Shown: in pieces, positions 1 through 5,474 of the stretch
Layout of the letters: every line of letters begins with the position of its first letter
How positions within the stretch are numbered: position 1 is the stretch's first letter
Assembly: GCA_900554925.1 (NCBI GenBank)
Contig: USJG01000015.1
Span: forward strand, 1-25,894
Direction: 5' to 3'
From: an uncultured Lachnospiraceae bacterium
Lineage (GTDB): Bacteria; Bacillota; Clostridia; Lachnospirales; Lachnospiraceae
Length of the DNA stretch: 25,894 bases
Made by a program: the position numbers and the translations under genes
The notes under the pieces: model-generated
What the model saw: only the letters and a program-made list of their open reading frames with translations
What the model was told of the DNA's origin: nothing
Databases searched by the model: none

Positions 1-36
1 ATATAATTGAAAACACCTTACATAAGTGGAGAGAAG

Positions 37-483
37 ATGAGAGAAAATAAGAGAGTTATATATTTAGCAGGCGCAATGTCCTGTTATGGATACAATGGGG
101 AATATCCTAAAAAATGGAGAAAAGAGGTTGAGGAATACTTTGAAAAATATAGTGATTCTTTTGTTTGCATATCTCCGACTAACTACTATGAAATTGGTAA
201 AAATTATCATAAGTCAGAGCGTGAAGTTATGCGATTTGATTTACGAAAAGTTAGAGAATCGGATATCGTCTTGGTGAATTTAAAGGATTTGGACAAGTCT
301 ATTGGAACATCAGATGAAATATTGTATGCCTTTATAAGAGGAATACCAGTTGTAGGATTTACTGAAAACGAAGATACTAAAAATATTCATCCATGGAAGA
401 TAGAACAGATGGACAGGATTGAAACTGGAACTGACGCAATGCAAAAGGCAATGGAATACATTAAAAATTATTATTACATATAG
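37..483 (+). CDS. Nucleoside 2-deoxyribosyltransferase-like protein
   Basis: The predicted protein of about 148 residues resembles the nucleoside 2-deoxyribosyltransferase fold. An early strand reads YLAGAMS, the middle has SDIVLVNL, and then GTSDEILYA is followed by GIPVVGF. In this family the enzymes cleave or exchange the base on a 2'-deoxyribonucleoside, and phage versions are usually part of nucleotide salvage. The same fold is used by related nucleotide-binding proteins, so the reaction is not certain. The ATG at 37 is preferred because GGAGA lies just upstream and the conserved first strand follows quickly. A TTG at 7 would add ten residues without a clear ribosome-binding site, and an in-frame stop lies at 4-6. 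The gene sits upstream of nrdD, nrdG and dut, which fits a role in deoxynucleotide metabolism. Confidence 0.6.
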   Translation: MRENKRVIYLAGAMSCYGYNGEYPKKWRKEVEEYFEKYSDSFVCISPTNYYEIGKNYHKSEREVMRFDLRKVRESDIVLVNLKDLDKSIGTSDEILYAFIRGIPVVGFTENEDTKNIHPWKIEQMDRIETGTDAMQKAMEYIKNYYYI

Positions 484-485
484 GA

Positions 486-710
486 GGATTTGGAGACACG
501 AGTTTTATTAGTACTGCTGGTTCTCTGATAAGAGAATTAGAGAAAATATTATATAGATATGGGGATGATTTCATAACTGTAAAAATCGAAGGAGACAATA
601 GAGAATATATTATTGATAGTATTGGTCACGAGAAAACACATACTGATACAGAGATAACGCATTTTTGTCTGATATGCAGAGATGGTGGACAGGGGAATAT
701 AAAGAGATGA
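486..710 (+). pseudogene. Small phage-type ORF lacking a usable start codon
   Basis: An open frame of about 74 codons runs from the end of the preceding gene to TGA at 708-710. It reads like real protein: a segment AGSLIRELEKILYRYG, then VKIEGDNREYIIDSIGHE, and the ending GGQGNIKR. The frame has no ATG, GTG or TTG at its beginning; the only candidates are codons such as ATT or ATA. An AGGAGG sits at 482-487 with no in-frame start behind it. Its stop overlaps the ATG of the next small ORF as ATGA, the usual sign of a translationally coupled gene pair. I do not recognise the family. The most likely explanation is a gene that lost its start by mutation or deletion. A non-standard start is possible but not supported. 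Confidence 0.4.
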
Positions 711-907
711 GAAGATGTAAAGGAAAATATTTTAAAGATAGTAAATGGTAGTGCTTTAAAGTCGGAAAATTTCATCAATGGACAACCGATTATGAATTTT
801 TTAATGATAATGTGGTTGAATACACAGTTGGATTAGTTGAATTAAAAGACGGTAATATTATAAAAGTTTTACCCGAAAATATTACATTTTTGGACGGTAT
901 ATGGTAA
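707..907 (+). pseudogene. Small ORF interrupted by an in-frame TAG codon
   Basis: From the ATG at 707 the frame is open for 14 codons, meets TAG at 749-751, and then continues for 51 codons to TAA at 905-907. Both sides look like one protein: the first part ends GKYFKDSKW and the second contains VGKFHQW and later TVGLVELKDGNIIKVLP. The amber codon could come from a Tyr codon (TAC or TAT) by one base change. The total would be 66 residues. The function is unknown; small proteins of this style are common in phage and integrative elements. The simplest reading is a nonsense mutation. Amber read-through is the alternative, but TAG also ends the first gene of the window at 481-483, which argues against general recoding. 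Confidence 0.42.
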
Positions 908-971
908 TAGGAAATAAATATTATGTACGAATATATAACGGATTTGTTTAAGACTGGAGGAACGATAAGTA

Positions 972-3164
972 TTGACTAAAGTTTTAAAAAGAGACGCAAC
1001 ATTAGTAGATTTTGATAAAAATAAAATTTCAATAGCGATTCTTAAAGCAATGAAAAATGGTTCCGGTATTGTAAAGTCTAAAATTGCTGAAGATATCGCA
1101 AGCGAGATTTTTGAAGAATGTAAAAACAAAGAAGAAGTAAGTATTTCTGATATTGAGAGTATGGTATATGACAAACTGATTAGTAAAAAACAGAGACTTA
1201 CAGCTAAAGCATATGAAGGATATAGAAGTATACGAGAATTTCAGAGAGAAAACAGTAATACAACAGATGAGCAAATTGAAGAACTTTTAGATGGCACAAG
1301 TGATTATTGGAATAATGAAAATTCAAATAAAAATGCTAAATTGGTTACAGTGCAAAGAGATTATATGGCTGGAATTATAAGTACAGATATTACAAGAAGA
1401 TACTTATTATCACCTGAAATTGTACAAGCACACGATGAAGGAATAATTCATTTTCACGATGCAGACTATTTCGGACAAAATGCGTTACATAATTGCGAAT
1501 TGATTAATCTTGAGGATATGCTGCAAAATGGAACAGTAATTAATAATGTTCAAATTGATAAGCCACATAGATTAATTACAGCAGTTACAATTGCAACCCA
1601 AATAATTACAGCGGTAACATCATCCTCCTATGGTGGAGCAACCATTAATCTTACTCATTTAGCTCCATTTGTAAGAAGCAGTTATAATAGATATTTAGAG
1701 AAATATAGAAATAGAAATCATAATGAGGAAGATTGTGTAAAATTCGCTAAAGAAGATTTGGCGAAAGAAATAAATGATTCAGTCCAGACATTTAACTACC
1801 AATGTAATAGCATGACAAATACGAATGGACAAAGCCCATTTTTGAGTGTATTTATGTATCTCAATGATACTAATGAATACAAAGAAGAACTTGCTATGTT
1901 AATAGAAGAGTTTTTAAAACAACGTATTCAGGGATTAAAAAACACAGTTGGAGTATATGTGACACAGGCATTTCCTAAATTACTTTATGTTCTTGAAGAA
2001 GATAATATCACAGAAGACGGTGAATATTGGTATTTAACCAAACTTGCTGCACAATGTACAGCGAAAAGATTAGTGCCGGATTATATCTCTGAGAAGATTA
2101 TGCTTGAAAGTAAAGTAGATAAGAACGGAAACGGTAATGTGTATGGATGTATGGGGTGTAGAAGTTTTTTAACACCATATGTTGACGAAGACAATAATCC
2201 CAAATATTGGGGACGTTTTAACCAAGGTGTTGTTACAATTAATCTGCCAGATATTGCGTTTTCAGCAGAAGGAGATTATGAAAGATTTTGGGAAATTTTT
2301 GAAGAACGGACAGAATTATGCCACAAAGCATTAAGACTTAGACATGAGAGATTGGAAGGAACATTTTCTGATGTAGCACCTATTTTATGGAGATATGGAG
2401 CATTAGCAAGATTAAATAGTGGGGAAACAATTGATAAATTACTTCACAATGGTTATTCAACAATTTCGCTTGGATATGCCGGATTATATGAGTGTGTAAA
2501 ATATATGACTGGAAAATCTCATTCTGATGGTGGATGCGGAGAAGAATTCGGATTAAAAGTTATGAAAGCACTTAATGATAAATGTAATCAGTGGAAAGAT
2601 GAAGAACATATTGATTATAGCCTATATGGAACACCTATGGAATCAGGAACATATAAATTTGCAAAATCATTAAAGAGGCGTTTCGGAGAAGACATATTTA
2701 TCAATGTGGATGGTGCAGATAGAGATTATATCACAAATTCTTACCACATCCCTGTATTTGAAAAAATTAATCCGTTTGAAAAACTAACAATTGAAAGTAA
2801 GTTTCAAAGACTTAGCCCTGGTGGAGCAATATCATATATAGAATGTGCTGATTTAAGTAAAAACTTAGAATCAGAATTAGAAGTATTTAAATTTATCTAC
2901 AATAACATTATGTATGCAGAATTAAATACAAAAAGTGATTATTGTCAAGCTTGTGGTTTTGACGGAGAAATAAAAATTATTGATGAAAACAATAAACTTA
3001 TTTGGGAATGTCCTAACTGTGGGAATAGAGACAAAACCAAAATGAATGTAGCAAGAAGAACTTGCGGATATATTGGAACACAATTTTGGAATCAAGGACG
3101 CACAGATGAAATCATGCATAGATATGTGCATTTAGATGACCATGAATTGAGAGAAGGTGAATAA
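972..3164 (+). CDS. nrdD: Anaerobic (class III) ribonucleoside-triphosphate reductase
   Basis: The 730-residue protein is the glycyl-radical enzyme that reduces ribonucleoside triphosphates to deoxyribonucleotides without oxygen. An N-terminal ATP-cone (about residues 3-90, opening KVLKRDATLVDFD) gives allosteric control. The catalytic barrel includes the segment GCMGCRSFLTPY. Near the end are two zinc-type Cys pairs (CQAC and CPNC), then the radical site RRTCGYIG, with the radical Gly at residue 699. The length matches complete family members. The start is TTG at 972, with GGAGG at 956-960 about 11 bases upstream; this spacing is long but the N-terminus is right for the family. It overlaps nrdG by 8 bases, so activase and reductase are coupled. 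Its base composition matches the surrounding element rather than the chromosome to the right, so it is probably element cargo and a second copy to any host enzyme. Confidence 0.96.
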   Translation: MTKVLKRDATLVDFDKNKISIAILKAMKNGSGIVKSKIAEDIASEIFEECKNKEEVSISDIESMVYDKLISKKQRLTAKAYEGYRSIREFQRENSNTTDEQIEELLDGTSDYWNNENSNKNAKLVTVQRDYMAGIISTDITRRYLLSPEIVQAHDEGIIHFHDADYFGQNALHNCELINLEDMLQNGTVINNVQIDKPHRLITAVTIATQIITAVTSSSYGGATINLTHLAPFVRSSYNRYLEKYRNRNHNEEDCVKFAKEDLAKEINDSVQTFNYQCNSMTNTNGQSPFLSVFMYLNDTNEYKEELAMLIEEFLKQRIQGLKNTVGVYVTQAFPKLLYVLEEDNITEDGEYWYLTKLAAQCTAKRLVPDYISEKIMLESKVDKNGNGNVYGCMGCRSFLTPYVDEDNNPKYWGRFNQGVVTINLPDIAFSAEGDYERFWEIFEERTELCHKALRLRHERLEGTFSDVAPILWRYGALARLNSGETIDKLLHNGYSTISLGYAGLYECVKYMTGKSHSDGGCGEEFGLKVMKALNDKCNQWKDEEHIDYSLYGTPMESGTYKFAKSLKRRFGEDIFINVDGADRDYITNSYHIPVFEKINPFEKLTIESKFQRLSPGGAISYIECADLSKNLESELEVFKFIYNNIMYAELNTKSDYCQACGFDGEIKIIDENNKLIWECPNCGNRDKTKMNVARRTCGYIGTQFWNQGRTDEIMHRYVHLDDHELREGE

Positions 3165-3699
3165 TATTCGATACGCTTCAATAAGGAAATTAGATATCAG
3201 TAACGGAGAGGGTATAGGAGTTGCCCTTTTCGTTCAAGGATGTCCGTTTCATTGCTATAATTGTTTTAATCCTGAGACTTGGGATTTTAACGGTGGAAAA
3301 GAATGGACTGAAGAAATAGAAAAGGAATTTTTATCTTTGATTGACAGACCATATATTAAACGTATTTCTATTTTGGGTGGTGAACCTTTAACAGAACAAA
3401 ATCTCGATGAAATCCTAGAATTAACCAATAAAATCAGTGTTTTATTTCCTGAGAAAACAATATGGTTGTATACGGGATATACATGGGAACAAATAAATAC
3501 AAAAAATTTAAGTTCATATAAAGACAGTAACAATATTATAAGAAGAAAAATAGTTGCATTATGTGATGTTTTAGTAGATGGCAGATATATAGACTCACAA
3601 AGGGATATTACGCTCAAATGGCGTGGTAGTAAAAATCAAAAAGTGATTGATGTACAGAAATCCTTACAGAACGGAGAAATTGTGTTATGGACAGAATAA
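3157..3699 (+). CDS. nrdG: Anaerobic ribonucleotide reductase activating protein (radical SAM)
   Basis: This 180-residue radical SAM enzyme uses a 4Fe-4S cluster and S-adenosylmethionine to install the glycyl radical on NrdD. The cluster motif CPFHCYNC places Cys at residues 29, 33 and 36, followed by FNPETW as is usual for NrdG. The SAM-binding stretch GGEPL follows near residue 68. The start is GTG at 3157, overlapping the end of nrdD by 8 bases, with the ribosome-binding site inside nrdD. The length is that of complete family members. It works only as the partner of NrdD, which is the gene directly upstream. Confidence 0.95.
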   Translation: MNNIRYASIRKLDISNGEGIGVALFVQGCPFHCYNCFNPETWDFNGGKEWTEEIEKEFLSLIDRPYIKRISILGGEPLTEQNLDEILELTNKISVLFPEKTIWLYTGYTWEQINTKNLSSYKDSNNIIRRKIVALCDVLVDGRYIDSQRDITLKWRGSKNQKVIDVQKSLQNGEIVLWTE

Positions 3700-3726
3700 G
3701 TGAAAGGAAAGTGAGAAGATACATAT

Positions 3727-4179
3727 ATGAGAATAAATATAAAGAAATTAAATGATAATGCAGTAATTCCCACTAGAGGAAGTGATGAAGCGGCAGGATA
3801 TGATTTATATGCATGTTTATTATCATCTGCTTCATTAGATGGATATATAATTATTGATCCACACAAAACAGTAAAAATCAGCACGGGATTATCAATTGAA
3901 ATACCGAAAGGTTACTTCGGAGGAATCTTTGCGAGAAGTGGATTGGCTACAAAAGATGGTCTAAGACCTGCAAACTGTACAGGAGTTATTGACTCAGACT
4001 ATAGAGGCGAAATAATCGTTGCACTACATAATGATACAAATAGTCCTCAAGTTATTAATCATGGTAATAGGATTGCGCAACTTATAATTATGCCATATTT
4101 AAAAGTTGAATTTAATGAAGTTGAAGAATTAGCAGATACACAGAGAGGTGATGAAGGGTTTGGAAGTACAGGGGAATAA
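3727..4179 (+). CDS. dut: Trimeric dUTP diphosphatase
   Basis: The 150-residue protein hydrolyses dUTP to dUMP and pyrophosphate, which keeps uracil out of DNA and feeds dTMP synthesis. All five motifs of the homotrimeric family are visible in order: GSDEAAGYDLYA (residues 18-29), ARSGLATKDGL, GVIDSDYRGEI with the catalytic Asp and substrate-stacking Tyr, GNRIAQLII, and the C-terminal RGDEGFGSTG that closes over the active site. The start is ATG at 3727. It follows nrdG by 27 bases and overlaps the start of the next gene by about 30 bases, so it belongs to the same nucleotide module of the element. Confidence 0.95.
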   Translation: MRINIKKLNDNAVIPTRGSDEAAGYDLYACLLSSASLDGYIIIDPHKTVKISTGLSIEIPKGYFGGIFARSGLATKDGLRPANCTGVIDSDYRGEIIVALHNDTNSPQVINHGNRIAQLIIMPYLKVEFNEVEELADTQRGDEGFGSTGE

Positions 4180-4441
4180 GCAAGATAATAGAAAATACTA
4201 TGTAGTACCTGAGTTTGATGGGAAAAATATACCGATTACAGAAGTTGCAAAACTTATGGGAAAAGACCAACAGTTTATAAGGCAAGGAATTATTAATGGA
4301 AAACTTCCAATAGGAACTGCTTTCAAGAAAAAAATAACAGACCCAAAATGGAATGATAAAAAGGAATCATCTCAATATGATTTTTATGTCAGCCCTAAAT
4401 TATTATGGGAATATACGGGAATAATTTACAGTAAAAAGTGA
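4151..4441 (+). CDS. Small helix-turn-helix protein, possible excisionase or directionality factor
   Basis: The protein of about 96 residues contains a MerR/excisionase-like helix-turn-helix. ITEVAKLMGKDQQFIRQGI is the DNA-binding helix pair, then a basic turn (NGKLPIGTAFKKK), and a C-terminal SPKLLWEYTG. Proteins of this design are common in Firmicute phages and integrative elements. Being the last gene before the attachment region is a usual position for an excisionase or other regulator of integration, but the sequence alone cannot prove this. The start is uncertain: GTG 4148, ATG 4151 or TTG 4160 are all in frame inside the end of dut. A terminator lies 12 bases after its stop. Confidence 0.62.
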   Translation: MKGLEVQGNKQDNRKYYVVPEFDGKNIPITEVAKLMGKDQQFIRQGIINGKLPIGTAFKKKITDPKWNDKKESSQYDFYVSPKLLWEYTGIIYSKK

Positions 4442-4452
4442 ATAATTATATA

Positions 4453-4478
4453 GGGCAAGTCCAACACTTGCCCTTTTT
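4453..4478 (+). terminator. Intrinsic terminator after the element's last gene
   Basis: An 8-bp perfect stem (GGGCAAGT / ACTTGCCC) with a 5-base loop is followed by five T. It closes the nrdD-nrdG-dut-HTH transcript and insulates it from the host genes to the right. Confidence 0.85.
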
Positions 4479-4481
4479 CTG

Positions 4482-4509
4482 TTGTTATGATAAACTGTAC
4501 GGGTATTAT
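4482..4509 (+). promoter_or_regulatory. Weak candidate promoter between element and stp operon
   Basis: TTGTTA (4482-4487) and TATTAT (4504-4509) are separated by 16 bases. It lies directly after the element's terminator and points to stp. It is the best sigma-A-like pair I see in the 281-base gap, but each hexamer deviates from consensus. If used, it would supply the promoter that the integration took away from the stp operon. Confidence 0.28.
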
Positions 4510-4531
4510 TGTAGGTAGTTTAATTGTTTGT

Positions 4532-4578
4532 TTTGATTTGCTTTGATTAGTGTTTGGAAAGACGCAATGTAAGACGCA
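4532..4578. repeat. Two short direct-repeat pairs in the attachment region
   Basis: TTTGATT occurs at 4532-4538 and 4542-4548 (10-base period), and AAGACGCA at 4559-4566 and 4571-4578 (12-base period). They lie between the element's terminator and the rlmN remnant. Paired short repeats beside an attachment core are what integrase arm sites or excisionase sites look like, so this is a candidate for protein-binding sites. The assignment rests on position only. Confidence 0.35.
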
Positions 4579-4612
4579 TTTTAGTAATAAATAGCGAAAA
4601 TACAGTTATTAA

Positions 4613-4711
4613 AAGCAAAACGGAATTAATGTTACTATTAGAAGGGAAATGGGAAGAGATATTGACGGTGCCTGCGGACAGCTAAGGAGAAGACAAAAGG
4701 CATTGCAATAG
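4613..4711 (+). pseudogene. rlmN: 3' remnant of 23S rRNA/tRNA adenine-C2 methyltransferase RlmN
   Basis: The frame 4613-4708 translates to 32 residues ending in TAG at 4709-4711. It contains the RlmN C-terminal signature NVTIRREMG followed by RDIDGACGQLRR. Complete RlmN is about 350 residues, so only the last tenth is present. The in-frame codon just upstream (4610-4612) is a stop, and no start codon or radical SAM core is visible in the window. The rlmN stop overlaps the ribosome-binding site of stp (AGGAGGT, 4710-4716), which is the natural spacing of an rlmN-stp operon. The fragment is therefore the original 3' end left behind when an element recombined into rlmN. The functional copy, if any, should lie to the left of the element with a 3' end supplied by it. 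Confidence 0.88.
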
Positions 4712-4722
4712 GAGGTAAAACC

Positions 4723-5457
4723 GTGTTACGATCCTTTTCTGTAACAGATATAGGGAAAAAGAGAAAACTGAATCAGGACTTCGTATATGTGTCGGAGGAG
4801 CCTATAGGGAATCTTCCCAACGTATTTATTGTAGCTGACGGTATGGGAGGCCATAATGCGGGAGATTATGCTTCCAAGTGTACGGTGGAAACTGTGATCA
4901 GGGAGATCAGAGGATGCTTTGAAAAGAATCCCGTAAGGATATTAAGCAAGGCGATCCGGGTAGCCAATGATCAGATCAGGCGGCGTTCAAGGGAAGATAA
5001 AAGCCTTTACGGCATGGGAACCACGCTGGTGGTAGCCACCTGCCTGGGACATTATTTACAGGTTGCCAATGTGGGCGACAGCAGACTGTACATTATCAAC
5101 AATGAAATCAGACAAATTACGAGAGACCATTCTCTGGTGGAAGAGATGGTGCGAATGGGCGGAATTGACCGGGAAACGGCAAGAAATCATCCGGACAAAA
5201 ATATTATTACCAGAGCCATTGGAGCGTTAGATACAGTGGAGATCGACTTTTTCCACGAAGAGTTAAAACCCGGCGACCTTGTTCTTATGTGTTCTGACGG
5301 GCTTACAAACATGCTTGAGGATAAAGAAATCTGTGAGATATTAAAAGAGCGGATTTCCATTGAGGAGAGAGCTGAAAAGCTGGTGGAAGCAGCCAACAAT
5401 AATGGCGGAAAAGATAACATTGCAGTGATATTAATTGATGCATTCGCCAAAGAATGA
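4723..5457 (+). CDS. stp: PP2C-family Ser/Thr phosphatase (Stp/PrpC)
   Basis: The 244-residue cytoplasmic protein phosphatase removes phosphate from substrates of the neighbouring kinase and from the kinase itself. PP2C metal-binding motifs are all present: NQD (Asp19), VADGMGGH (Asp39, Gly40), GMGTTLV, NVGDSRLY, CSDGLTNM (Asp192) and GGKDNIAV (Asp231). The start is GTG at 4723, set by AGGAGGT at 4710-4716. It is followed after 17 bases by prkC, the usual pairing. Its normal upstream partner rlmN has been cut by the element, so its original promoter is far away or lost. Confidence 0.96.
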   Translation: MLRSFSVTDIGKKRKLNQDFVYVSEEPIGNLPNVFIVADGMGGHNAGDYASKCTVETVIREIRGCFEKNPVRILSKAIRVANDQIRRRSREDKSLYGMGTTLVVATCLGHYLQVANVGDSRLYIINNEIRQITRDHSLVEEMVRMGGIDRETARNHPDKNIITRAIGALDTVEIDFFHEELKPGDLVLMCSDGLTNMLEDKEICEILKERISIEERAEKLVEAANNNGGKDNIAVILIDAFAKE

Positions 5458-5474
5458 TGATTTAAGAGGTAAAT

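Larger units (their letters stand above)
1..4612. mobile_element. Right end of an integrative element or prophage inserted in rlmN
   Basis: This stretch is visibly more AT-rich than the DNA after about 4700. Its small, tightly packed plus-strand genes are typical of phage or integrative-element nucleotide modules (deoxyribosyltransferase-like, nrdD, nrdG, dut), followed by a small helix-turn-helix protein and a terminator. Immediately after it, only the 3' end of rlmN remains (4613-4711), joined to the normal rlmN-stp spacing. The exact crossover is not visible because the left junction and the integrase lie outside the window. The boundary at about 4612 is the last position before the RlmN reading frame opens, where an in-frame stop occupies 4610-4612. 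Whether it is a prophage, an ICE or another element cannot be told from here. Confidence 0.72.

Noticed and set aside
923..979. An 18-codon ORF just before nrdD that could be a leader peptide
   Set aside because: It overlaps the nrdD start and has only a weak AGGAAA upstream; nothing else supports translation or attenuation.
1..4440. Whole-element recoding of TAG as an amino acid
   Set aside because: Only one internal TAG was found, in a gene pair that looks decayed, and reading through the TAG at 481-483 gives just 15 residues of no clear character.
4441..4722. A tRNA gene as the integration target
   Set aside because: No cloverleaf or tRNA-like sequence is present in the gap; the conserved sequence here is the RlmN C-terminus.
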